NCBI RefSeq assembly: GCF_011075055.1
Contig: NC_058140.1
Span: 17,981,945 to 18,045,944, forward strand
Origin: Mangifera indica
Lineage: Eukaryota > Streptophyta > Magnoliopsida > Sapindales > Anacardiaceae
DNA: 64,000 nt
Direction of reading: 5' to 3'
Part shown: positions 15,091-27,221 of the stretch, piece after piece
Numbering within the stretch: position 1 is the stretch's first letter
How the letters are laid out: each line of letters opens with the position of its first letter
Position numbers and translations under genes: made by a program
Notes under the pieces: generated by a model
What the model was told of the DNA's origin: nothing
The model's input: only the letters and a program-made list of their open reading frames with translations
Databases searched by the model: none

Positions 15091-15235
15091 CAGTTATGAA
15101 TTGCCAATAGCGGTTCAAGTATGCTGCTTTTAGGGCTTTAGAGGGAGAAAGTACTACAAATCGACACACAAGGACAGTGTCGGAACGATCTTAGAGCGAG
15201 CCTTAACCGACCGTAGACTTGATGGGAGAAGGGCT
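15091..15235 (-). other. Non-coding first exon (5' leader) of the CHR28-like gene
   Basis: A clean donor (CATAACTG then GTAGGG) ends this stretch at 15091. It pairs with the acceptor TTGCAG before 12954, which gives a 2.1-kb intron wholly inside the 5' leader. The exon contains no in-frame ATG leading into the protein. A TTTAAATA-type TATA variant lies just upstream near 15252-15260. The 5' boundary is a guess; only the donor is directly supported. The rest of 12955-15090 is intron and shows no other gene. Confidence 0.5.
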
Positions 15236-15240
15236 GAGAT

Positions 15241-17362
15241 TCTATGCAAATATTTAAATTGTTTCTAAGTTTCCCCTAATTGTAGAATTAATGTCCTGTT
15301 ATTATTTATTAATTATTTATAAGTTTATTGGTTGATATTTATTTTTAATTAATTTTAATAAATAAATTTATTGAGTGATTCAATAGAAAACTTTACATCT
15401 TAGGCATATCTTCCTAACATGATCATATGTTATGAATTTGAATTACTACTTTCTAAACGGCACCATTCGCAATGGTGTCATTTATAAAGACCAATAAATG
15501 ATTAAAATGAAACAAAGATGGTGACAACATTTTGTCACGAGAGAGATGACATTGTATTACCAAATATAATCGATAAAAGTATTTACATTTTTAGTATTTC
15601 ATTATTATTGTCATGTAAAAGAGATAATTATATTGTGAGTATTAAATAATTTATAAAACTAAATTTTGTTGTGTTTAGTTCATTTACTAGGCATTGCGAA
15701 TGGCATCGTTTGAAGAGTATTGGTTCAAATCCGTAACAATATACCATTTTTCATATAATTTTATAATTATCTCTTTATCATTTGTTTTCAATAGATTTTT
15801 GTGCATTCTCTTCGAAAACTAGTTGATATGTAAATCACCAACAAATTAAGCCAATAATTTAGATATAATCTTTTTTTATTTTTTCTTTACAATATGATTT
15901 TTTGTCAAATTTTAAGATATTTTTTAATATAATAACAAAAAATGTTCGTTTTTCTAACATCGTCTTCACTTTTTTCGCATATAAATTTGAACAACTTGGA
16001 AATGTGAAATATCTTCAACATCCTCAAACAACATTATCTTTTACAAATTTTAGAATTATACTTCAAAACTTCTTACTCAACAGGATCTTCTCTTCTCTCA
16101 ACAGGTTTTTCTTCGCCATCTCTTTTATTCTCTTCAACTACTCAACCCGATATTTTCGAGCCATTATTAATCAAATGATATTATTAGTATTATTAATTAT
16201 AAGTTTAGCCATAGTAAATATTTTCCTCTTAAATTTCTTTTCCATCTTCTTTGTTAAGATGTATAAACACATTAATTAAGAGATAAAATAATATTTAATT
16301 AAATAATAAATTTTTATTATTTATTATCAGATTTATGTACATAATTTCATAGAAACACATTAAAAGATTTTGTGATCTAAACATGCATTTTTATGGTTTT
16401 ATTTTTATATTGCCTTATTTGACAAATATAAGAGAAAATAGAAAGTTGTACAGTCAAAGTAACTTTATGTAAGGAGTTGTGGTAAGTGTACACTTTTATG
16501 TATAAGTAACTACATGTTATTATATAATTAGATAATTAAAAATTATAGATAAAACAATAGTAAATCACATATTAACATATCATTATTTATGCATAAAAAT
16601 TATAAACATAGTTTAATTTATAACCATTAAGGTGAAATCATTGGTTTAAAAAAAAAAAAAAGCCAAACTTAATGGGCATACATACCTATGCTTGATGTCT
16701 CCGATATGGTAAATATGTAAAAACTTGCAATGTTATTACTAAAATAGAGAGTACATTGACCTCTAAACCATCTGGCTCCTAAATGGAGACAAATTCAATT
16801 AATAAAAATTAGATAATATATACAAAAATAAATTTTTCTTTTTTTATTTCAATTTTTTTCTATAATATTTTCAAAAGGATTCTTGTGAATTCTCTTTGTT
16901 TTCATTTTGTGGAGATGTTTGAACGGAATAATACGGTGCAAAATATTTGGTATACTTAAACAAATTGAAACTTCGACTTGTTTTGTCACTAAACAAAATA
17001 GAGTTACGATTTTATCGAAAAAAAATAAAACTTATATTTTTTTTGTGATTTCACGATAAGATTGTAGCTAAATTGATTATATTCTTTACAATATATCATA
17101 ATATTATTTAATTAAGATTAAACTTGACAAATAAAAGGGGATTTGAATTCAATTCTCATAAGCTTTGTGGTTTTGCTACACTGAGGCCCATCTGGTTGAG
17201 CAATCTTTTAAGCCCACAGGCTTTTGGATTAGCCTTTGATTCCGACCCAAAAAAAATTCGGGCAACCCATTTTTTTAAAAACAAATAAACAATTAATTAA
17301 ATTCCAACTCATATATTGATAGTACATTACTGCACATCTCCCAAATAAAATTAATTTATATA
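15241..17362. other. AT-rich intergenic spacer, no gene recognised
   Basis: Promoter side of the CHR28-like gene, then low-complexity AT-rich DNA. An open frame of about 125 codons at 15902-16279 is rich in Phe, Ile, Leu and Asn, as expected from AT-rich noise, and has no domain or homologous look. Confidence 0.6.
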
Positions 17363-17370
17363 ACAATAAC

Positions 17371-17654
17371 TAGGGTTAGATTCAAACCGAATCTATTTGA
17401 ACTCGAACAAATATGAAACGAGCCAATTCTATACGAGTTCGATCTCGAGCAATTCGTCAAATTTTTCAATTAAAAATTTTAATACAAAACGATGTCGTTT
17501 TGACTAATATATATTAAAACGACGTCATTTTAATAATAAAAAATGAGTTATATTAAATTCAAATCGAGTTTAAACTTAGCTTTTATGAGCTCGAATTCGA
17601 GCTCAATTATATGTAAACTGAACTGAGTCTAAACTCGGTTCGAATCTAACCCTA
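17371..17654. mobile_element. hAT-type MITE with perfect 8-bp target duplication
   Basis: 284 bp. Left end TAGGGTTAGATTC; the right end is its inverse GAATCTAACCCTA, so the terminal inverted repeat is at least 13 bp. It is flanked by ACAATAAC on both sides (17363-17370 and 17655-17662). The core holds two near-palindromes around ACGATGTCGT and ACGACGTCAT and inverted GAACTCG/CGAGTTC-type blocks, so the whole element can fold on itself. No coding capacity. Same family as 59013-59341. Confidence 0.88.
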
Positions 17655-17662
17655 ACAATAAC

Positions 17663-18671
17663 AACAATGATAATATTTGGAAAAATTAAAAAATACAAAT
17701 ATTTTTAATTTTGAAGCATTAAACGAAGAAAAGATGTTGCTTTTGGCTTTTCAACATATACAAAGAAAACCAACTTGTGAGTAGGTAAAATATTTGAAAG
17801 GAACAGTTTTCTTTTTTCTTTTATGATTGAAACTACCCATATAAAATAGTATAAATATCTGGTTTAATGAATGACTCAATAATTATTAAATTTGATAAAT
17901 CAAGGATTTGATCTTAATATATCGTTAAAAATATTTGAATTTATATTTTTTTGTATATAAATTTTTTTTTAACCACTTGAACTATCTCACGAGGATAAAG
18001 GAAAGATTAGTTGTTTCCTGTGTTAATTTTATCCAAAAACAACTTTTCTACCTCTGTTCCCTGAAAACAGAGTCACAAGAAGTCAAACAAACCAAACTTG
18101 CGAAGAGAAGGAAATAAAGAAAAAAGAAAACAGAAAGTTATGTTGTCGGAAAGGTAAAAATAAGGTTAAATGCCCATGACCCAAAGCGAAAGTGAAATAT
18201 CAATAGAGAAGCTTATCTTAGTCAGGTTAGTAGCCAAATTGCTTTTACTGCATTGTCAATTGTCATCTACTCTGCCAAAACCAATGAAATGAAAATTAAA
18301 CACAAAATTCATTTGGTTTTTACTTTTTACCGTAGTAGTTTTGTCTACGGCTATAAGAAATATAAAGCCCGTTTGACCATTTGCATTCAAGACTCCAAGT
18401 TCATGAATTAACGAGTTTTTTGTCTTTTTGTTTCTTTTCTTCCCTAAAGCGATGGGTCCTCATCCTTGTACCAGTTGCAGCGTGCTTTCTGGGTTACATT
18501 TCAACTTTCCATTTTTACCCCTTTGCATTAGCTTCATTGAAAACTACTTAACCTTGCTTCTTGATTTTCGAAATCACGTTCTGTCCAAAAACCCTCTTTC
18601 AAAAATCCAATTTTACCCATCTTCGCTTCTTACTCTTACTATATGTGTAGTTATTGCAATAGGGTAATTAT
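17663..18671. other. Intergenic spacer, no gene recognised
   Basis: AT-rich sequence. Short open frames here, such as the one near 18428-18667, lack a domain, a plausible context or biased composition, and none is called. Confidence 0.5.
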
Positions 18672-18680
18672 ATTCTTTTT

Positions 18681-19489
18681 GGCCAAAAAACTTACCCCAC
18701 CTAAAGTATAAAAAAATCTCAAAATTTTATCCTCTAATTTTTTTAAACTTAAACATACACTTATAAACTAAAAATTATTAAAATGTGTAGTTAAAGTTAA
18801 AGATAAAATTATCATTTAATAATAATATTTAAAAAATAAAAGTTTATATCATTTTACTCCTTTGATTTGGAAAATTAATATTTTTTCTCAAAATTAAGCT
18901 TTGAAAAGTGATATTTTCTCTCTACCTAGGGTTTTAAATTTTGCTAATGAATTTCCAATGAAAAAAGGCCAATTTCTCTCCCGCCAACACCTTTCCTCTT
19001 CTCAATAAGGTTTGGATTCGACAAAATTCAAACAAATAGTCAAAACTCTTCATCTGAACCTTTGTTGTCGAGACGAATTGATTTAATCTGGATGACAATG
19101 ATGGTCCACATGAAGAGTTTTGACTCTTTATCTGGATTTCTTCAAATACATACTTCATCAATCAAAAGAAAAACGTTAAAGGGGAAGACGTCATTGGGAG
19201 GGAGAGAGATCAATCATCATTTATCGACGGAATTTGAAACTTTAAGTAAGAAAAAATGTTATTTTTTAAAACTTAATTTTAGAGAGAATTTGTTAGTTTT
19301 CCAATTTAAAAAAATAAAATGATATAAATTTTTATTTTTTTAAATATTATTATTAAATAATAATTTTTCTTTTAACTCTAACTAAAAGTTTTAATAAATT
19401 TAAACTTATAAATAAATATTTAAAATTTTTAAAATAAAAAAGAAAAACTTTATAATTTCATTATACTTGGTGGGAATAAGCACTTTGGC
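18681..19489. mobile_element. Mutator-like MITE (family member M1)
   Basis: Left end GGCCAAAAAACTTACCCCACC; the right end, read inversely, is GCCAAAGTGCTTATTCCCACC, so the ends match the family seen at 42.7, 60.0 and 61.4 kb. Flanks ATTCTTTTT (left) and ATATTTTTT (right) form an imperfect 9-bp target duplication with 2 mismatches. The inside is AT-rich arms around a short richer core, with no transposase. Confidence 0.65.
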
Positions 19490-22230
19490 ATATTTTTTCC
19501 CCATAGTCATAATGAGCGCTACTTTCACCTCGTGTAAAACTTTAATGAATACAGCTTTTTATAAAGGCACAACGGGAATGCCAAAAGTTCTGCTGGAAAC
19601 TTCAGCGTTGTTTCTGCCACATTTAATGCTTCATAATAAGAATGTTTTTTTCTTCTATTATTGCTAAATTATTAGCAGCGGATACCCGTTCAGCCTTCAA
19701 CGCTTTAGTTTAATAATAATTAAATTGAATTAGTTGGGGAGTTTGAAGAGCAAAGGGTATTTATGTAAAATAGAAAATGGAAAGTAGAGCGTAGACTAAT
19801 TACCGGTTCACATGGTCACGGTCCAAAGGCCGGCGGGCTCGTAGATCGAGCTCCAACATAATCTCTGCCGTCCGCGAAGCTTTGGTCCTCTGATTTATCT
19901 CTCTTCATTAAAAATCCGGGAATTTTAGCCCTCCTAGAAAGTAGAACTCTAGACGACTGAGGTCCTCCTCGCCGATGGATTTAAACTTTCAAAATCCTCG
20001 GTTGAAAGTTGATAGAAACCGTAGCTTGAAATGGAAAAGCGACAAACAAATATTGAGAACTGAGATGAAAATTAGAGGGTGCAAGAGCTAAAGTTCAAAG
20101 AAATAATTATAAATCTGGAATACGCCAAGACTAATCTAATCATCCGTCCATCAAACCTCAAAAAGCTAACTCACCCGTCCAATCAATCACTGTATCATAA
20201 GAATTGCAGTGAGTTTTTCCTTTTTTAAATACGGGTATTCTACGTGAATATATAACATTTTCCGCTCAGGCTTTTTAAAAACACTTTTTACCCAAATACA
20301 TAAATTAATTTTCCCCATCAAGTTTAACCCTGAAAACACTTTACAATCTTAAATGCATAAATCACATTTTGAAATAAAATTTAATCAAAAAAATGTATAT
20401 TTTCCCGCCCAAGCATTGGCCCAACGACACTTTCCATTTACAAGTAATATTATATAGATAATTATATATAAATAATAATTATTATTATATAATTAAATAT
20501 TATTATTTATATATATAATTATATATTTTTTATACGCATAATTTGATTATTCACCCACTAAACATATAATTTATATTTTTTCACCAAATAATAAATGTTA
20601 TTATAACATTAAATAAGAAAATATTAATTAAAATACTTATCTTTTTCTTTATACATATATAACTATATCTTTTTTTGTTATACAAATATAATCATTTTTT
20701 AATTTAACTTTATCTTTAAAAAAAATCTAACATTTGATATTTATTGGATGGGTTAGCTAACTAAACACTTAACTAACTAATTTTTAAAAATAAATTGGTT
20801 GGTTGAGTGTTTGGAGACTGACCAAACTTTCCATCGTCAAAGAAGCTTAAAAATTTCAAATTTTTATTTCATTTCACCTCATATCTCAACATTGACTGGG
20901 TGAATAGGTAAATTTTATATCTTAATTAAGTGAATTTATATTTGATTAGATAAGTATAAACCCTAAGAATATTTTTCATATTTTTATATTTTATGCTATA
21001 TATATAAAATTAAAAAAAATAACATTTTATATATAGACATATAATACACTATTTTGATTAATATCCCTTAAACAAGTAAAATTATTATATTATTTTAACT
21101 ATTTCACTTATTATTATGAAGTTGCTATATTACCTCTTCCTTTCTTCAAGTTTTTTCTTTCTCCCCCTCATTCTGACAAAGATTAGGTATGACTAATTGC
21201 ATGCGACCAAAAGTGTTTTTTGTTCTTAGATTAAAAGTTGTTGGATAATTCTGAAAATCCCTATTGAAAATGTTTGTTGAGGCTTCTTGCCTTCAACCAC
21301 ATCCACCCAAGACACCAATGTCTTTTCTCTTCCTCTATGGAGCTAATAGACACAAAATTTACTTTGAAAGGAAATGGGGGACAAGGAATCGACTAACGCA
21401 AGTCACTTACTTTGAAAGTAAACGGAGGACAAATAATCTATTGGCTACTTTGAAAAATTCAAGTTTTAACTCCATCTAAAATATATATATAATAATTAAA
21501 AAATTTAAATATTTATTTATAATTTAACTATTATTAAATTTTTCTATTAGAGACAAGGACATTATTTTACTATTAGTATTAAAAAATATAAGATTTATTA
21601 TTTTTCTCTATTAGGTTTTAAAAACTAATAATTTTATTTTTACTTAAAAATTTTAAATTTTGAAAAGTAACATTTCCCTTCCTAAACTTAGGGTTTTCAT
21701 CTTTTTTAAACTGTAGTCACCCCAAAACTTTTAAAAATAACAGTTTCATCCTCATTTTTGAACTTCAGCTTTGAATGTCCTTTCTACTCTTCTCTTTTGC
21801 TTGAGCCAACGAGAAAAAATGATATGATGAAGAGACGATTATATAATAAATTTTATATATTTTTAATATTAATAGTAAAATAATAATTTTATTTTTACTT
21901 TAAAAAAATATAACTACACTTAAATCATAAATTAGCGTTTAATAACTATTATAATATAAGTTAAATTTGAATTAATTTTGGGTGGGACATAGGCCTTTGC
22001 CCATCAAAATTAGTATAACTAGACTCTATTTTCATACGAACAGCTCGCATTATAGGCGTACGAATACACAGCAAAAGATGCCGTATATCTATTTGGATAG
22101 GGAGAGACAAAGACAGGGAGAGCAGTTTTCCTTTGCCTCGGTTACTGCCACGCTCCGTTCCATACTCAGCTTTGAGAGCCAGAAAAGCACTTTTATCCGT
22201 GTACTCCAATCTGCAATAACCCAATTTCCC
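19490..22230. other. Intergenic spacer with a locally GC-richer island and a partial MITE end
   Basis: From 19790 to 20090 the base composition becomes more balanced, and a 38-codon ATG-to-TAA frame lies at 19975-20091 (basic, no signal or domain; may be chance). 20200-21500 is very AT-rich. Near 21980-22001 the sequence GGTGGGACATAGGCCTTTGCC matches, inversely, the end of the Mutator-like MITE family, so a member probably ends there. Its left end was not found. Confidence 0.4.
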
Positions 22231-22233
22231 TTC

Positions 22234-22241
22234 TATTTAAA
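22234..22241 (+). promoter_or_regulatory. Putative TATA box of the 66-aa protein gene
   Basis: TATTTAAA about 100 bp before the ATG at 22338, a normal plant spacing if transcription starts near 22265. Assigned by position only. Confidence 0.35.
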
Positions 22242-22337
22242 CCATCACGCACCACCCAACTGACCTCTCGTGCTTTGTTTTGTTCATCTCCTTTCTGCAT
22301 ATCTTCTGATATTTTGGATTGGAAGAAGGAGACGGAA

Positions 22338-22538
22338 ATGTGCATTTTAAGTTTTTGTTTTGATCCAAATGTTGTGGTTCTGCGTGGGAAGAGGAAGTTT
22401 AAGAGCTTGTTTTGGAGGGTCCGCGCTGAGATTAAGAGACAGATGAAGGGAAGACCGAAACAAAGGTTCAACTTTCACTATGATCCCCTCAGTTATGCTC
22501 TCAACTTCGATGATGGCAACTTTGGCTTCTTCTGCTGA
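22338..22538 (+). CDS. Small plant protein of unknown function, 66 aa
   Basis: Single exon. The reading frame extends upstream of 22338, but this is its first ATG. The peptide has a hydrophobic Cys-containing start (MCILSF), a strongly basic middle (residues 16-43, many Lys and Arg, RGKRKF and GRPKQR) and a very characteristic end around YDPLSYALNFDDG (residues 48-60), closing with GFFC. That end is familiar to me from short uncharacterised proteins in many dicots, but I cannot name the family. There is no signal peptide and no convincing transmembrane helix. A TATA-like box and pyrimidine-rich leader sit upstream, and the coding part is clearly less AT-rich than its surroundings. These points together favour a real gene over chance. 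Confidence 0.62.
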   Translation: MCILSFCFDPNVVVLRGKRKFKSLFWRVRAEIKRQMKGRPKQRFNFHYDPLSYALNFDDGNFGFFC

Positions 22539-23542
22539 TCATGAGCTCATGTAATGTCATAGTAGTAGAAAATATGTTTTTCTTTTCTTTTGTATCACCT
22601 TTCTTTCCCTTTCTTCTCCCTTTGTAGCTCTTATGCAAGGAGAGAATATATGTTATTATAACTCAACAGGTGGAAGAAATCTATTTATGTGCCTGCGTCA
22701 CCATCTTCTAAATATAGCTAATCATCGCGGAAGTCGCTAACTTCGTTTAGTTTATCTAATGGATATCAGCAATGCCCGTTTCAAAAATTACAAAACCTGA
22801 AATGGGTTTAATTTGCTTGGTTTAACATAATATTTCTAGCTGGCCACCAATACATATTTCTATTGCATTTTTCTTCTTTTGCGCCCTGGTTTGTTGTAGC
22901 ATGCAAATGCGAACTGGATCTGGATATAATGTCAAAGATAATAATTTTTGTAGTTCTTTCTCCTGGTTTGGGCAGCGTAATCACATATAGTTTTTAATTT
23001 CTGGATGTGAGTGAGAGTATTCGAAGAACGCATATTTCTGTTGAGTAGATCTTATGCCTCCATTTTTTTAACACTTTCATGTTGCATCCAAAAGAGCAAA
23101 ACATAGGATCATTTATTTATTATCAACATCTTTATTCTCTCAACCTCACCCTTCCCATTAAAATTTCTGCTATACACCCAAGGACAAACGCCATAAACCA
23201 TTGCCGTCATCTGTTTTTAAAAGATGAGTGAATTACATTTTCTCACCCAAAGTTTGGCCAACGAACTTTTCCACCCTTTGAACGTTCGTATCACATGCCA
23301 CTCAAGATGAGTGCATTACATTTCCCACGCAGTTTTTTCAAAGTCAGCAAGTCGACAAGCCAGATCAAAGTTGTTGCCATCGATGGTGGTAACACAAAGC
23401 CAGGCCGGATCTCCCATTAACTAGGCCAATCCTGGTACAGCATTCAACATCTCTCCATTCCCATCGTCTTTCTTTGGCTCAGAAGAAGAGCTATCCGTTT
23501 CTCTTGCTGTCTCTGCAACAATTCTTTCTTGATAAGAAGTCC
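22539..23542. other. 3' flank of the small gene and spacer
   Basis: No gene recognised. Near 23224-23335 a short unit repeats (GATGAGTGAATTACATTTTC and GATGAGTGCATTACATTTCC), followed by CACCC/CACGC stretches. It may be a remnant of MITE ends. Confidence 0.35.
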
Positions 23543-23692
23543 ATGGTCCCACTTGATCTTTTTCTTTTATTTTCTTGTGTTTCTCTTGTTGGTGTTGCGC
23601 TTGTAGGTGGTGCCAATGGGTTGGTTTTAAAAGGTTCTAAAGGAGAAACGGAAACAAGTTCAAGGTTTAGCATTGCAGACCAACTCAGTTGA
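23543..23692 (+). CDS. Possible short secreted peptide, 49 aa (weak)
   Basis: ATG to TGA in one frame. Residues 3-22 are a hydrophobic run (LDLFLLFSCVSLVGVALVGG) that looks like a signal peptide with a likely cut after Ala24, leaving about 25 polar residues (KGSKGETETSSRF). No CLE, CEP, PSY or RALF motif is visible and there is no homologous relative in the window. A chance frame is quite possible. Confidence 0.22.
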   Translation: MVPLDLFLLFSCVSLVGVALVGGANGLVLKGSKGETETSSRFSIADQLS

Positions 23693-24218
23693 GAATCTTG
23701 TAACATTTGCAAAATCCCTTCTTTTTGTTATCTCACTCTATCAATTCGCTATAAAATTAAGGATGAATTGGCAGCCACAAGGAGACAAAGAAAATGAGAA
23801 CAGGGAGAAAGAGATAAAAATGGGAGGGATATACCAATAACGTAATAATAAATGAAATAGTAAGTAATAAAACTTCATTTAATTTTATATATATTTTATT
23901 GATATATCTAATCATATAATAATATATATTAAATATTTATTTATTTATTTATTTAAAATAAATATATAATATTATTTATAATTAGTGATAATTTAATAAA
24001 TTTATTTGTATAACATTATCATAAAGCTTTTTTCCATAAACAACGTTATGTTTTGATCCAAAAAAATGCTTTAGTGGAAAATTGATTTTAGGTCTTCGAG
24101 GAGAGATAAAACATTTCGATCTGGGTCATACAGTGATCTAATATGCATCATGCATGGCTTGCAAATTCAGAAGAAAGAGTATGATAAAACTTAATTTAAT
24201 GTGTGCTAGAGCTTTAAC

Positions 24219-24308
24219 GGGGTCTCATAACTCTATCATCAACCTTCACCTTTTTGTTGGTTGTTTGCCTTACATACTTTTATGGGGACGAAAGAGTTAT
24301 GAGACCCC
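24219..24308. repeat. Perfect 16-bp inverted repeat (hairpin, 58-nt loop)
   Basis: GGGGTCTCATAACTCT at 24219-24234 is exactly mirrored by AGAGTTATGAGACCCC at 24293-24308. The stem is much less AT-rich than the surrounding DNA. The stem is too short for a typical microRNA precursor unless the loop pairs further; it may instead be two transposon ends. Confidence 0.6.
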
Positions 24309-24723
24309 TACGTCACGTTTTTAAAAGCATATAATTACTTCATTTACTACTACTAAACTTGTTTTGTTCCAGGAAAATTTCTTGTGTAGGCCTGATGACC
24401 AAAACCAAATGATAGTTTAATAAAATAATTTTTTTTTTAAATATTGACGTTTGCTTTAATCAATAAATACTTTTCATGTTTAATTGTATTATGTTTTTGA
24501 GATGCAGGCTTGAGTAACTTTACTGGGGATTGAAAGGTGTTCTTATATTTTGAGATATTGACTAGAGAAACCATTGCTCTGTTATTGATGCATCAATAAA
24601 TTGTAGATTAACTTGGTGATCCAAAAATGTGTTCTTTTTCTGGCCTCTAAGTTGATTAATCTGGACAGAATACAATATTGGAAGAGTGTCATATAACAAA
24701 TTAACTTGTCTGGGTTTATATGG

Positions 24724-24855
24724 AAATATAAGAAGGCTAATGAGGAGTTAGCTGAACAGAGGCAAATGATGGAGAAAACCTCATTTCCATGGCTTGTGAG
24801 ATTGAGAAATTACAAGCAGAACTGCTGAATGCAGAGAGGAGAGGACGAGGACGTG
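24724..24855 (+). pseudogene. FLX-like (FLC expressor family) exon relic, frameshifted
   Basis: Translation gives KKANEELAEQRQMMEK; after a one-base frame change it continues as ISMACEIEKLQAELLNAERR. This is the coiled-coil segment typical of FLX/FLX-like proteins. The change occurs at GAGAAAACCTC, where one A appears lost. A GTAAAT donor-like sequence directly follows at 24856, as expected at the end of a genuine exon. No neighbouring FLX exons were found nearby, so this is an isolated fragment. The family call rests on recognition of the motif, not on a search. Confidence 0.6.
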
Positions 24856-25717
24856 GTAAATTATAGCTTTCATTTTTAGTGTTATTAAATGTAGTTTTTA
24901 AGCTTAGGGTGTTGCCATATTAGAACTCTTGTAGTTTACTGCAGCACCAGAAAGTTAGCGGCATTTAGGCATTCAACAACATTATGCTTTTTTTCAAGTG
25001 AAGATCTTGTGCTGTGCCGCGTTTTGATTCTCATTATGTTGTTACCTTGCACATTTTTATTATGACTCCCCTCAAATTGTATAGATACACATAATAGAAA
25101 CTATTTTCTGTTTATAGCACTGAGAACATCTTTCTACTTGGAAAGACTAATAGAAGGACTTGCTGCCCTTTGGTATTCTGATTTTTACTGTAAACTGTAA
25201 TCTTCATTGTGGGCAAAATAGGCTTGAATATGGCTTTGTTGTAGAGATATTCTGCATTCTGGGGTTCTTAGTCCATTGTCGGGGTAGTTTGTCCGCTCCA
25301 ATTGCCTCAGTTTCTATCCAGTGGAGTCAGCATTTTCTAGTGATCCCTAACGTCAACTGGTTATAGAAATTCTTTGCTCAATAATATTTCCTTATAAATC
25401 ATACTTACGGAGGAAAGAGAAAGGGCAAAATTCTATATGCAAGATCAATACTAAAGTATGCTAACAGGCTTCAGCTCCTTGTTAAGAATCCCTGTATATT
25501 ATGCTGTAATCCTCATTGTATTATCACAAAATTTTTCAATGAAAGAAAAAAGTTTGATGCAGTATCAACCGAGCCCAATAGTATCTTTTGAAAGAGTTTG
25601 TTAATAAAGAGTTGGCATTTTCAATCAGTAAAGTAGAAACAGAAGTAACTAAAGTGCAACTTATAAGCAGCAATTAATATCGGGAGGGGGAGGAAAACAA
25701 AAAACAATTTGTATTGG
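24856..25717. other. Spacer between the FLX-like relic and HMT1
   Basis: Includes the HMT1 3' untranslated region on its right side. No other gene recognised. Confidence 0.4.
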
Positions 25718-27163
25718 TTAACATATGAATGATCTTTCTTTGAAAATCTTTGAAATGGCTTGAATGGTTGAAGGTGTTGTTCGGCAACAACCACCGATGA
25801 GTTTAGCACCCGAATCACGCCATCTTGTTGCAAACAACTCAAAAGTTTCCTCACCAAAGCACATTGATGGCTGCAAATCATATCATATAGTATGAACTAG
25901 GTGAAAAAGAAGAAGAACTATATCTGTGTAATCTTCAACTGTTACTCTCAATGTGTAAGATAGAAGTGACATTCCATAAAATAACTTGTACTCACCAGCC
26001 ATCTTTTAGCTTTGCCATCCCAGACCTCGCCGCTATTGGGATAAACAACTATTGCCTTCTCAGTCAACTGAAAGTTAAGAAAATAAATTGCAGTTCAATA
26101 TGTTCATCATCACAAAAATCACGAAATATAGGCCATTTCTTTTAAGTTTAAAATTTAATTATCTCATACATGTAGGAGTCTAATGACCAACCTTCTTGAA
26201 TTTGCAGATGAGACTTTCAATAAAATGGGGAGGAGCACAGTTTATGCCAACTGCATTTACTTTGTTGCTTTTATTTATCACATCAATGCAATCCTGAAAA
26301 CTCTCTCCTGATGGGGCATTTTCACCATCTACACAACTGAAGCAGATCCAAGATGGAATTTTGATGTTTTCTTCCTCCATCAACTCCACACATGCCTGCA
26401 GATTGAGCAATGAAAATGCTAAAATGTCCATTGGTGATCCACAATTACAATCCAAATTTCGCGGAAGAACAAACCTGAGCTTCCAGCTTATTGGGAATAG
26501 TTTCGAAAGCAATTAAATCTGGACCTGCGTCCACAAGAACTTGCAATCTGCGGCGGTGGAAATCTTTTAGCTTATCCAGATTTACATCAGGTCCATAATT
26601 CCCGCTGGAAGCAAAGAATCGTATCAAACTATAAATAATCATATAATTATTGAAGATAGCGTTAGCAACTGAATATACCTGTACTCAGAACCATCAGCGA
26701 GAAAAGCTCCATAACTTCCGACGGAGGCTGCAACTAAAGCTCGGTTGTAGCTATCGCCGGGAAGATTCTTAACGGAATCCCAGTATTCATCGCGGGCTTC
26801 AATTGCTAGTTTAACACTCTTATCGAGTAATGACTCTGCTTCTTCACTGGAAAATCCCCTGGAGAGAAATCCAGGAATTGTGGCCTATTTAAATTGGAGA
26901 ACAGAGGATTTAGTAAGCACATAAATTCCAAAATCAGAGAGGTTCCAGCATTTCTTTCTTTCATTTGTCAAAAAGAAAGAATATAGATATATGAAATCGA
27001 TCCTCTATAAATATCTAATACAAAAGGCTAATGCTTAAAAAAGAATAAACGAACCTGGTAGGATGATGTAACCAAAATATCAGCGCCAGCCTCCAGGTAG
27101 TCTAAATGAACCTGCAAGTCCAAAATTCATCCAACTTATAAAAAGACATGACAATAATAAGAG

Positions 27164-27221
<58 letters not shown>

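Noticed and set aside
15902..16279. 125-codon open frame in AT-rich spacer
   Set aside because: Composition is Phe/Ile/Leu/Asn-rich as expected from AT-rich noise; no domain, promoter or intron logic.
17371..17385. TAGGGTTAG resembling telomere-type repeat or telo-box
   Set aside because: It is the terminal inverted repeat of a MITE, mirrored at the other end and bordered by a target duplication.
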